Of a stretch of DNA of 6,618 nt, positions 1 to 5,555 are shown one piece after another. The translations under genes were made by a program, and so were the position numbers. The notes beneath the pieces are model-generated. The model ran no database searches. It was not told the DNA's origin and was given only the letters and a program-made list of their open reading frames with translations. Position 1 is the stretch's first letter, and every line of letters begins with the position of its first letter. Origin of the DNA: Pseudomonadota bacterium. Lineage in GTDB: Bacteria > Pseudomonadota > Alphaproteobacteria > Rhizobiales > Devosiaceae. The stretch covers positions 1-6,618 of the forward strand of contig JAEYTN010000011.1 of NCBI GenBank assembly GCA_023433985.1, given 5' to 3'.

Positions 1-1
1 G

Positions 2-436
2 CTCGACCTGGGCTATGTCGGCGAGCCGGTGGAAGTCGACCGCACCCTGCTCGATACCCTCGCCCGCTCGGAGATGATCCCGGTGATCGCGCCGGTGGCG
101 CCCGGCCGCGACGGCAACACCTACAACATCAACGCCGACACCTTCGCGGGCGCCATCGCCGGCTCGCTCGGCGCCAAGCGCCTGCTGTTCCTCACGGACG
201 TCGATGGCGTGCTCGACGCGAACAAGAAGCTCATCCCCGAGCTCACCATGCGCGACGCCAAGGCGCTGATCGCCGACGGTACGATTTCGGGCGGCATGAT
301 CCCGAAGGTCGAAACCTGCCTCGAGGCACTCGAGAACGGCGTCGAGGGCGTGGTGATCCTCAACGGCAAGACCCCGCACGTGGTCCTCGTCGAGCTCTTC
401 ACCGAACACGGCGCCGGCACGCTGATCGTGCGGTAG
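2..436 (+). CDS. argB: Acetylglutamate kinase ArgB, C-terminal part (5' end outside the window)
   Basis: Cytoplasmic enzyme that phosphorylates N-acetyl-L-glutamate with ATP, the second step of arginine biosynthesis. The reading frame is open from base 2, so this is the last 144 residues of a protein usually near 295-300. Visible family signatures, numbered in the fragment, are YNINAD (41-46) of the substrate site, [11 protein letters not shown] (61-71), and GGMIPKVE (97-104) followed by a helix, which belong to the ATP-binding half. The C-terminal EHGAGTLI is the usual end of the family and lies in the region linked to arginine feedback in sensitive enzymes; the N-terminal helix that would settle feedback sensitivity is not in view. 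A GTG at 29 could be taken for a start, but the homologous frame continues upstream of it. The TAG stop at 434-436 directly abuts the stop of the minus-strand antitoxin gene. Confidence 0.96.
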   Translation, partial: LDLGYVGEPVEVDRTLLDTLARSEMIPVIAPVAPGRDGNTYNINADTFAGAIAGSLGAKRLLFLTDVDGVLDANKKLIPELTMRDAKALIADGTISGGMIPKVETCLEALENGVEGVVILNGKTPHVVLVELFTEHGAGTLIVR

Positions 437-859
437 TCAGGCCGCGAGGTCGATCACGATGCGGGCACCCAGTGCGCGCGCCGCATCCTCCAGCCGATCG
501 AGCTTGGTCCGGTAACGCGGGCTCAGGATGCGGCGTGCCTCATTCTCCCCGACGCCCAGCCGTCTTGCCAGTTCCGACTTGCTGATACCCGCGGCGAGGA
601 ACGCTCGCCAGACCGCCAGTTTCGCGGCGGTCTGAGCCGGCAGGCTGACGAGAACCTCGCCAACCTCTGGTTCACTTGGTTCAGGTACGACGGCGCCGTC
701 ATCGATCGCGAACGATACGGCCACATCGATGGCATCCTCAGCCATTTCAAGTGCCTCCGCCTCGTTGCGGCCCGATGTCACGACTTCCGGCAAGTCGCGG
801 GCCGTAACGATGACTTCGTTCTCCACCGGCGTCAGCCGCACGGGAAATGCCGTCTTCAT
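437..859 (-). CDS. hicB: HicB-type antitoxin with C-terminal helix-turn-helix
   Basis: Predicted 140-residue antitoxin and autorepressor of a HicAB locus. The N-terminal part (about 1-60) has the HicB layout: a short strand-rich segment (FPVRLTPVENEVIVTARDLP), then VVTSG and a helix rich in Glu and Ala (EALEMAEDAIDVAVSFAI), followed by an acidic linker. Residues about 75-114 form an XRE-like DNA-binding unit (GISKSELARRLGVGENEARRIL). HicB proteins neutralise the HicA mRNA interferase and repress their own operon. The ATG at 859 is chosen over an in-frame extension to 1000 because GGAGG lies 7 bases upstream and because the extension reads through the toxin in a frame unlike HicA. The ATG overlaps the ancestral toxin stop (TGATG), as in translationally coupled pairs. 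The frame is undamaged, although the partner is broken. The family call is firm; binding of a remaining HicA elsewhere is unknown. Confidence 0.85.
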   Translation of the reverse strand: MKTAFPVRLTPVENEVIVTARDLPEVVTSGRNEAEALEMAEDAIDVAVSFAIDDGAVVPEPSEPEVGEVLVSLPAQTAAKLAVWRAFLAAGISKSELARRLGVGENEARRILSPRYRTKLDRLEDAARALGARIVIDLAA

Positions 860-1061
860 CACAGGTCCTCCGGGTCGATATCCAACTGCTTCAGCGCCAG
901 GCGAATGATGTGGGCGCTCATGTTCGACTGCAGGGTCGTTCGCCGATCGCCCACGACGATCAGCTAGTGGCGCCCTTGCCCCGCTTGGTGTCGAGTTCAA
1001 AGCGCAAATCCCGCTTCAGGGCATACTTGCGCAGTGCTCGGATCAAGTCCTCGCGGTTCAT
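859..1061 (-). pseudogene. hicA: HicA-type mRNA interferase toxin, broken by frameshift and stop
   Basis: Remnant of the toxin partner of the antitoxin. From the ATG at 1061, preceded by GGAGG, the frame reads MNREDLIRALRKYALKRDLR, then FELDTKRGKG, and stops at TGA 962-960 after 33 residues. The rest of the HicA-like domain is present in another frame: LIVVGDRRTTLQSN, MSAHIIRLALKQLDIDPEDL, and a TGA (861-859) overlapping the antitoxin ATG. Start to stop is 203 bases, one short of 68 codons. In the downstream frame the junction reads CAC (His), then TAG (966-964). An intact form would therefore have been GKG-A-H-x-LIVVG. At least one deleted base (among 969-971) and one stop codon are needed to explain the current sequence, both at the conserved Gly-x-His motif that supplies the catalytic histidine in HicA ribonucleases. 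No functional toxin is expected. Confidence 0.8.
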
Positions 1062-1080
1062 GGCGCCCTCCAACGCCACC

Positions 1081-1100
1081 CTCGCACAAAAACGTGCGAG
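1081..1100. promoter_or_regulatory. Inverted repeat upstream of hicA, candidate HicB operator
   Basis: Perfect 7-bp inverted repeat, CTCGCAC and GTGCGAG, separated by 6 bases (AAAAAC), lying 19 bp upstream of the hicA start. HicAB operons are usually autorepressed through a palindrome in this position, and the antitoxin here keeps its helix-turn-helix. I see no convincing -35/-10 pair around it on the minus strand. It also lies 11 bases past the stop of the small upstream ORF (1112-1237), but it has no trailing T run, so a terminator is less likely. Confidence 0.4.
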
Positions 1101-1111
1101 TAACAGGGCCA

Positions 1112-1237
1112 CTAGCGAGATTCGAGATCGGCGCGAACCACTCCTCTCACCTCCGCCCCAGTGGCCGGATGCGCCAGCGCCTGGCCGAACGCGAAGAGGA
1201 GGATGGCGGTGGCGAGGAAGGTGGCGATGGGGTTCAT
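1112..1237 (-). CDS. Possible small exported or membrane peptide (41 aa)
   Basis: Unrecognised short ORF, MNPIATFLATAILLFAFGQA followed by LAHPATGAEVRGVVRADLESR. The first 22 residues form a hydrophobic segment ending in Gln-Ala-Leu-Ala before His-Pro, which resembles a signal peptide with a signal peptidase I site (A-L-A), although there is no basic residue before the hydrophobic core. If it is cleaved, only about 19 mostly polar residues remain. GGAG lies 9 bases upstream of the ATG. It stands between the MFS efflux gene and the toxin remnant on the same strand. The GC-rich composition makes chance ORFs of this size common, and I know no family for it. It could also be the remnant of a longer secreted protein. 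Nothing in the sequence indicates a function. Confidence 0.3.
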   Translation of the reverse strand: MNPIATFLATAILLFAFGQALAHPATGAEVRGVVRADLESR

Positions 1238-1345
1238 GGCGGGACGCTCCGGTGGTCTGGACAGGCGGTCAGATCGCACCGGGCCGCGGCCGGATTGTGG
1301 GCGGCCTCGGACCAATTCATGGCATTTGAACAGCTATCGAAAGCG

Positions 1346-1368
1346 CTGGTTTACCAGTGGTAAACCAG
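1346..1368. promoter_or_regulatory. 23-bp perfect palindrome of two TGGT-NN-ACCA motifs, candidate operator
   Basis: CTGGTTTACCA (1346-1356), one central G, then its exact reverse complement TGGTAAACCAG (1358-1368). Each half contains a TGGT-NN-ACCA motif (TGGTTTACCA at 1347-1356 and TGGTAAACCA at 1358-1367), offset by 11 bp or about one helical turn. TGGT-N-ACCA sites are typical of operators of the FadR branch of GntR-family regulators. With a single-base centre and no T run, it makes a poor RNA hairpin terminator. The only gene placed to be controlled from here is the small minus-strand ORF starting at 1237. No GntR gene lies in the window. Confidence 0.5.
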
Positions 1369-1386
1369 CCACTCGGCCGATGCGGA

Positions 1387-1406
1387 AGGGGCGCCGCAGC
1401 GCCCCT
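1387..1406 (-). terminator. GC-rich hairpin after the MFS gene, probable weak terminator
   Basis: An 8-bp perfect stem, AGGGGCGC and GCGCCCCT with a 4-base loop, begins 8 bases past the stop codon of the minus-strand MFS gene. On that strand the stem is followed by TTCC rather than a long U tract, so intrinsic termination would be weak and the hairpin may instead protect the 3' end of the transcript. Confidence 0.45.
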
Positions 1407-1413
1407 CTTCACC

Positions 1414-2913
1414 TCACGCCTCGGCGACCACCGGGGCCGCAGCGGGCGCCCTGCCCTCGCCGGCTGCGGGCGGCCTGATCTTCAGGAACGGCACCAGGAT
1501 CACCACCAGGCCGAAGCTGACGATCTGGTAGGTGATGGCCGGCCCCGCCGCGGCGGCGAAGGCGGCCTTGGGAGCGGCCCCCGTGGCGAAGGCCGAGGCG
1601 AGGCCCGAAAAGAAGATTTCGCCCACCAGCGCCACGCCGACCGCTCCACCGATCTGCTGGAAGGCCTGCAGCGCGCCCGAGCCCGCGCCCGCATCGCGCG
1701 GTGGCACGCCCGCCAGCACCGACTGGAACAGGCCCGAAAAGCCCATGCCGAGGCCGAGGCCGGCGACGAAGAGCGGCGGCAGGAAGGTCCAGTGGTCGAG
1801 CGTGTCGCCGAGGTTGCGGATGATCAGGTCGAGCCAGCCGATGCCGATCACCAGCAGCGCCGCGCCGAGGCCGAGCCGGGTGCGCAGGTAGCGCTGCCCG
1901 AGCCGCCCGATCACCAGCGACACCGCCAGCACGCCCACCGAGAAGGGCGTGTTGGTCAGCCCGGATTCCAGCGGCGTGAAGCCGTAGCCCGATTGCAGCA
2001 GCAGCGAGATCACCATGAACATCGGCGGAATGCCCGAGGCGAAGATGGTGGTGATCAAGAGCCCCAGCAGGTAGTTGCCATTGCCGATCAGGCTGAAATT
2101 GAGGAGCTGGGGCAGCCCCTCGGCGGCGCGGCGGCGCTCCCACAGCACGAACAGCGCGGTGAACACCAGCGAAGCGGCGATCAGCCCCCAGGCCCAGGCC
2201 GGCCAGCCGAACGTACGGCCCTCGACCAGCGGGAACACCAGGGCCACCGCCGCGAGCACGAAGAGCCCGATGCCGACGAAGTCGTTCTTGAGGTCGGGAT
2301 GACCCGGCGTGCGCGGGATCAGGAACCAGCCGGCGACCACCGCGAGGATGCCGAAGGGAATGTTGACGAGGAAGATCGGCCGCCAGTCCAGCCCCCAGAA
2401 GTTGGCCCCGATCAGCAGCCCGCCGACGATCGGCCCGGCCACCGCCGCGAGCCCGGCGCTCAGGCCGAACAGCGAGAAGGCCTGCCCCTTTTCCTCGGGC
2501 GGGAAGGTCACCTGCGCGATCGCCAGCACCTGCGGCGTCATGATCGCGCCGGCGAGGCCCTGCAGCACGCGCGCCGCGATCAGCCACTCGATCGATGGCG
2601 CGAGGCCGCAGAAGGCCGAAGCGAGCGTGAAAAGCGACACCCCGATGAGGAACATCCGTGTGCGTCCCACGATGTCGCCCAGCCGCCCGAAGGGCAGCAG
2701 CCCGAGCGCGAAGGCCAGCACATAGGCGGCGATCACCCACTCGATGTGGTTGGGGTCGGCTCCGAGGTCGGCCTGCAGGCTGGGCAGCGCGACGTTCACG
2801 ATGGTTACGTCGATCAGGTTCATGAAGCTTGCGAGCAGCAGCACGAACAGCGCCACCCAGCGACGCGGATCGGCGTCGGCCTTCGATTGCGGTACGTGGA
2901 AGGGATGGCTCAT
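1414..2913 (-). CDS. MFS drug efflux transporter, DHA2 (EmrB/QacA) family
   Basis: Inner-membrane proton-driven antiporter of 499 residues, the usual length for the 14-helix DHA2 family. After a short cytoplasmic start, helix 1 (about 19-44) contains LIDVTIVNVALP (33-44), the family's first-helix signature. GRLGDIVGRTR (76-86) is the loop 2-3 MFS motif A. LSAGLAAVAGPIVGG (151-165) is the drug/H+ antiporter motif C. DWRPIFLVNIPFG (176-188) and GAGSGALQAFQQIGGAVG (409-426) are further DHA2 hallmarks. The ATG at 2913 has GAGGA 8 bases upstream and lies 4 bases past the TetR stop, so the two form an operon. A longer in-frame ORF reaching 2994 overlaps the TetR gene and is rejected. The tail after about 478 is Ala/Pro-rich. 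Substrates cannot be read from sequence; multidrug export or solvent tolerance is inferred from family and regulator. Confidence 0.93.
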   Translation of the reverse strand: MSHPFHVPQSKADADPRRWVALFVLLLASFMNLIDVTIVNVALPSLQADLGADPNHIEWVIAAYVLAFALGLLPFGRLGDIVGRTRMFLIGVSLFTLASAFCGLAPSIEWLIAARVLQGLAGAIMTPQVLAIAQVTFPPEEKGQAFSLFGLSAGLAAVAGPIVGGLLIGANFWGLDWRPIFLVNIPFGILAVVAGWFLIPRTPGHPDLKNDFVGIGLFVLAAVALVFPLVEGRTFGWPAWAWGLIAASLVFTALFVLWERRRAAEGLPQLLNFSLIGNGNYLLGLLITTIFASGIPPMFMVISLLLQSGYGFTPLESGLTNTPFSVGVLAVSLVIGRLGQRYLRTRLGLGAALLVIGIGWLDLIIRNLGDTLDHWTFLPPLFVAGLGLGMGFSGLFQSVLAGVPPRDAGAGSGALQAFQQIGGAVGVALVGEIFFSGLASAFATGAAPKAAFAAAAGPAITYQIVSFGLVVILVPFLKIRPPAAGEGRAPAAAPVVAEA

Positions 2914-2917
2914 GGGT

Positions 2918-3523
2918 TCAGTCCTCGCTCGATTTGCGGACGGCACGGCGAAGCTCCGCACACAGCCGCGAATAGCTGTCGTCCGACAAGTCACTGTTGC
3001 GACAAAAAAAGATCAGCGCGCCGATGAACATGGTCGCCGCCGGCTCGGGGTCGATATCGGGCCGGAAGCTGCCCTCGGCGCGGCCCGCCGCGAAAATGTC
3101 GGCGACCATCCGATGCCAGTGGCGCTGCAGAGGCGCGATCGCCTCCCTCACGACCGGGTCGCGCCGCGCCCGTTCGATCAGTTCGCCCATCAGGGCGATG
3201 ATCTCGGGCTGCTCGGTGATCATCTCGCGAAAATCGTAGAACTCGTGCTCGAGCTGCTCGAGCGCCGGCAGGTGGGCGCGCGGCCGGGCCAGCGACTGGG
3301 CACGGAACTCGGTCTTCATGGTCTCGGCAACGAGCCCGATCAGCGCCTCCTTGGTGGGCACGTGGTAATGCAGGGTCGCGATATTGATACCGACGCGCTC
3401 GGCGATATCGCGGGTCCTCAGCCCCTCGACGCCCTTCTCGACGATCAGCTCCCGCGCCGCCCTGGCGATCGCGGCACGGCGATCCTCGCTGCTTTCACGC
3501 TTCGACGATGTGACTTCGGACAT
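2918..3523 (-). CDS. TetR/AcrR-family transcriptional repressor
   Basis: Cytoplasmic DNA-binding protein of 201 residues, within the usual TetR range. The N-terminal domain is canonical: RRAAIARAARELIVEKGVEG (about 15-34), then RTRDIAERVGINIATLHYHV (36-55) as the helix-turn-helix, and PTKEALIGLVAETM. The remainder is a helical ligand-binding and dimerisation domain without an assignable inducer. The ATG at 3523 has AGGAGG 4 bases upstream; a GTG one codon earlier is in frame but too close to that site. The gene is first in an operon with the MFS pump, which suggests the usual arrangement in which a pump substrate releases the repressor. A palindrome over the -35 element upstream fits autoregulation. 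Confidence 0.93.
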   Translation of the reverse strand: MSEVTSSKRESSEDRRAAIARAARELIVEKGVEGLRTRDIAERVGINIATLHYHVPTKEALIGLVAETMKTEFRAQSLARPRAHLPALEQLEHEFYDFREMITEQPEIIALMGELIERARRDPVVREAIAPLQRHWHRMVADIFAAGRAEGSFRPDIDPEPAATMFIGALIFFCRNSDLSDDSYSRLCAELRRAVRKSSED

Positions 3524-3544
3524 CACGCCTCCTTACGGGCCGGC

Positions 3545-3573
3545 GTCATACGCCTCGGAGTATTCTCAATCAA
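3545..3573 (-). promoter_or_regulatory. Promoter of the TetR-MFS operon
   Basis: On the minus strand TTGATT (3573-3568) and TATGAC (3550-3545) are separated by 17 bases, each matching four of six consensus positions of a housekeeping sigma promoter. Transcription would start near 3537, giving a leader of about 14 bases that contains the AGGAGG of the regulator gene. The -35 element lies inside the palindrome 3566-3581. Confidence 0.55.
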
Positions 3574-3586
3574 GTGATTGATTGAG
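3565..3586. promoter_or_regulatory. Palindromic operator, probably for the TetR repressor
   Basis: TCAATCA and TGATTGA are separated by AG, a 7+2+7 palindrome (3566-3581). The right arm repeats as TGAT-TGAT-TGAG, so a second, wider pairing exists: CTCAATCA (3565-3572) with TGATTGAG (3579-3586), spaced by 6. The site covers the -35 element of the adjacent TetR-MFS promoter, where bound repressor would exclude RNA polymerase. TetR-family operators are commonly palindromes of about this size beside the regulator gene. That this regulator binds here is inference. Confidence 0.6.
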
Positions 3587-3658
3587 CGCCAGGGGCGAGG
3601 CTGCCCTGCATGCCGCGCACGGGTGCGAAGCGGTGCTTCTTCCTATATGATGCGTCCC

Positions 3659-4360
3659 ATGATTGACCTGTCGCCCATCCGCTCGCTTTCCCATGTCACT
3701 GACTGGGTCTTCGACCTCGACAACACGCTCTACCCGCGCGAGTGCAACCTGTTCGCGCAGATCGACCTGCTGATCTCCGAGTACATGGTCAGCGTCACGC
3801 AGCTGCCCTACGACGAGGCGCGCGCACTGCAGAAGAGCTACTATCGCGACTACGGCACGACGCTGAACGGCCTGATGCAGCGGCACTCGGTCGATCCGGA
3901 CCACTTCCTCAACACCGTGCACGCCATCGACTACTCGCCGGTGCCGGCGCATCCGGACCTCATCGCGGCGATCCGCGACCTCCCGGGCCGGAAGTTCATC
4001 CTCACCAACGGCGATGTCGGCCACGCCACCTCGGTGCTGAAGCGCCTCGGCGACGCGGATGCGCTGTTCACGGACATCTTCGATATCCGCGCCATGAGCT
4101 ACAAGCCCAAGCCGCTGCGCGAGGCCTATGACACGTTCTTCGCCAAGCACGGCATCGACGCGACGCGCGCCGCCATGTTCGACGACCTCGAAAAGAACCT
4201 GAAGGTCCCGCACGAGACCGGCATGGTCACGGTCCAGGTTGTCGCCGGCGCCGGCTTCGCCCACGACCAGGTCGAAGCCTGGGAACTCGAACGCACCGGC
4301 AGCTCACACGTCCACCACGTGACGGCGGACCTGGCGGCGTTCCTCAGGGCGCGGCCTTAG
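3659..4360 (+). CDS. Pyrimidine 5'-nucleotidase, HAD superfamily
   Basis: Predicted cytoplasmic phosphatase of 233 residues that dephosphorylates pyrimidine nucleoside monophosphates, by similarity to the SDT1-like HAD subfamily. All four HAD motifs are visible: WVFDLDNTLYP (16-26) with nucleophile D19 and acid/base D21; TNG (116-118); the conserved lysine in SYKPKP (147-152); and AAMFDDLEKNL (171-181) with the acidic pair D175-D176 for magnesium. Between motifs I and II is a helical cap. The ATG at 3659 is preferred because family members start close to the DLDNTLYP motif; in-frame ATGs at 3647 and 3650 are possible. No Shine-Dalgarno is visible before 3659, while TATGAT (3646-3651) lies 7 bases upstream, so a leaderless transcript is possible. 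In related genomes I recall this gene between argB and dapD. The precise substrate is inferred. Confidence 0.88.
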   Translation: MIDLSPIRSLSHVTDWVFDLDNTLYPRECNLFAQIDLLISEYMVSVTQLPYDEARALQKSYYRDYGTTLNGLMQRHSVDPDHFLNTVHAIDYSPVPAHPDLIAAIRDLPGRKFILTNGDVGHATSVLKRLGDADALFTDIFDIRAMSYKPKPLREAYDTFFAKHGIDATRAAMFDDLEKNLKVPHETGMVTVQVVAGAGFAHDQVEAWELERTGSSHVHHVTADLAAFLRARP

Positions 4361-4389
4361 GCGAAAGGGCTGGCGGCAGGCCGCTTCTC

Positions 4390-4565
4390 GGACGCCCCCT
4401 CCACCACGCTACGCGTGGTCCCCCTCCCCCGCTACGCGGTGGAGGAGCACCGTGACCTCAGTGCTTGCCATTGTTGAGACGCTGCGGTCCGAGTGCTCCT
4501 CCACTGCGGCGCAGCCGCGGGGGAGGGGGACCGCGCATCGAAGATGCGTGGTGGAGGGGGCGTCC
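4390..4565. repeat. Long interrupted inverted repeat with nested hairpins (REP/BIME-like)
   Basis: Two arms, 4390-4450 and 4493-4565, surround a 42-base spacer. Three blocks pair perfectly: 20 bp (4390-4409 with 4546-4565), 16 bp (4417-4432 with 4517-4532) and 12 bp (4439-4450 with 4493-4504). The stretches between blocks differ between arms, yet each makes a small hairpin of its own: ACCACGC-TAC-GCGTGGT (4403-4419) and CCGC-TAC-GCGG (4429-4439) on the left, GCGGC-GCA-GCCGC (4506-4518) and CGCATC-GAA-GATGCG (4534-4548) on the right. CCCCCTCCCCCGC-type cores recur as intergenic repeats in alphaproteobacterial genomes, from general familiarity. Lying between convergent genes, it may end both transcripts. 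No transposase is present. Confidence 0.85.
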
Positions 4566-4647
4566 AAGTATAGGACTACCAACAGCCGATCCCCCGGCGC
4601 TTCATAGTGCGCGACCAGGGCGTCGAGCTGTGCGAGAACAGTCGCCC

Positions 4648-5502
4648 TCACCCCGCCTTCAGCTTCACCGCCGGCAGCTTGTAGTGCTGGCGCACCACCT
4701 CCCAGCCCTCCTCGGCGCTGTCGACGATGGTGAACAGGTGCGGATCGTCGGGTGCAATCGTGCCCGCCTCGGCCAGCGCGTCGAAGTCGATGATCTTGCG
4801 CCAGAACTCGATCCCGAACAGCAGGAGCGGCACGCGGTCCATGCGGCCGGTCTGGATCAGGGTCAGCGTCTCGAAGAACTCGTCGAGGGTGCCGAACCCG
4901 CCCGGGAAGATCGCCACCGCCCGCGCCCGCAGCAGGAAGTGGATCTTGCGCGTCGCGAAATAGTGGAAGTTGAAGCAGAGGTCGGGGGTGATGTAGGCGT
5001 TGGGCGTCTGCTCGTGCGGCAGCACGATGTTGAGCCCGATATTGGGGGCACCGACATCCGCCGCGCCGCGGTTGCCGGCCTCCATCACGCCCGGACCGCC
5101 GCCCGTCACCACCACGAAGTCCTTGTAGCCGGTCGCCTGGGAAGTGATCGAGGCGTACTGGGCGAACCGCCGCGCCTCGTCATAGTAGCGCGAGGCGGCC
5201 TCGAGGTTCTTCTTCTGCGTCTCGTTGCGCGCGGCCCAGGCGGGCTTGCCCGGCTCGGGGATGCGCGCCCCGCCGAACAGCACCACGGTCGAGTTGATGC
5301 CGCGCTGCCGGAGCTCGAACTCAGGCTTCAGGTACTCGAGCTGAAAGCGCACACCGCGCAGGTCTTCGGAGATGAGGAAATCGTCGTCGGCGAAGGCGAG
5401 GCGGAAGGCGGGCGAGCGGGTCTGCGCGGTCTCCGGTGCGCGCTTGGCGGCATCGATGTCTTCAACCGAGGTGCGCAGCGGCGTGTGCCGGCTTCTGGCC
5501 AT
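4648..5502 (-). CDS. LOG-family protein (TIGR00730), nucleotide 5'-monophosphate phosphoribohydrolase
   Basis: Cytoplasmic Rossmann-fold enzyme of 284 residues. LOG proteins cleave the N-glycosidic bond of nucleoside 5'-monophosphates to a base and ribose 5-phosphate; plant and some bacterial members release active cytokinins. The diagnostic motifs are present: VVLFGGARIP (73-82), the phosphate loop TGGGPGVMEAGNRGA (133-147), the Arg-Lys pair in ATRKIHFL (183-190), and PGGFGTLDEFFE (200-211) with the catalytic Glu region. The first 70 or so residues form an extension absent from the short (about 190-residue) LOGs and match the longer proteobacterial type. The ATG at 5502 has GGAG 9 bases upstream; a TTG at 5517 is in frame but overlaps that site. 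It is divergent from dapD and convergent with the HAD gene. Whether the substrate is a cytokinin precursor, AMP or another nucleotide is not readable here. Confidence 0.9.
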   Translation of the reverse strand: MARSRHTPLRTSVEDIDAAKRAPETAQTRSPAFRLAFADDDFLISEDLRGVRFQLEYLKPEFELRQRGINSTVVLFGGARIPEPGKPAWAARNETQKKNLEAASRYYDEARRFAQYASITSQATGYKDFVVVTGGGPGVMEAGNRGAADVGAPNIGLNIVLPHEQTPNAYITPDLCFNFHYFATRKIHFLLRARAVAIFPGGFGTLDEFFETLTLIQTGRMDRVPLLLFGIEFWRKIIDFDALAEAGTIAPDDPHLFTIVDSAEEGWEVVRQHYKLPAVKLKAG

Positions 5503-5555
5503 TCTGGCGTACTCCAACTTAGTCTTATTGCTCGCACGGGCGGGGTTAAGGATCG

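Noticed and set aside
960..972. Programmed ribosomal frameshifting as an explanation for the split HicA frame
   Set aside because: There is no slippery heptamer at the junction, and a TAG in the downstream frame just before the point of re-entry would also have to be bypassed; mutation is simpler.
860..1000. N-terminal extension of the antitoxin ORF up to 1000
   Set aside because: The extension reads the toxin remnant in a third frame, is Pro/Arg/His-rich without family resemblance, and the ATG at 859 has its own good ribosome site.
847..1478. Overlapping plus-strand ORFs across the toxin remnant and the following gap
   Set aside because: They run antisense to HicA-like sequence, are Arg/Pro/Trp-rich, have no recognisable motifs and overlap one another in several frames.
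1357..3027. Long plus-strand ORF (556 codons) opposite the MFS gene
   Set aside because: Its translation is low-complexity Arg/Glu/His/Gln-rich, as expected opposite a GC-rich membrane protein gene, and the minus strand encodes a full-length DHA2 transporter with all family motifs.
3566..4264. Minus-strand ORF opposite the HAD gene
   Set aside because: The plus strand carries all four HAD motifs at family spacing; the antisense product is Val/Arg/Asp-rich shadow sequence.
4390..4565. CRISPR array or insertion sequence
   Set aside because: The repeated arms are inverted, not direct; there are no regular spacers, and no transposase or target-site duplication is visible.
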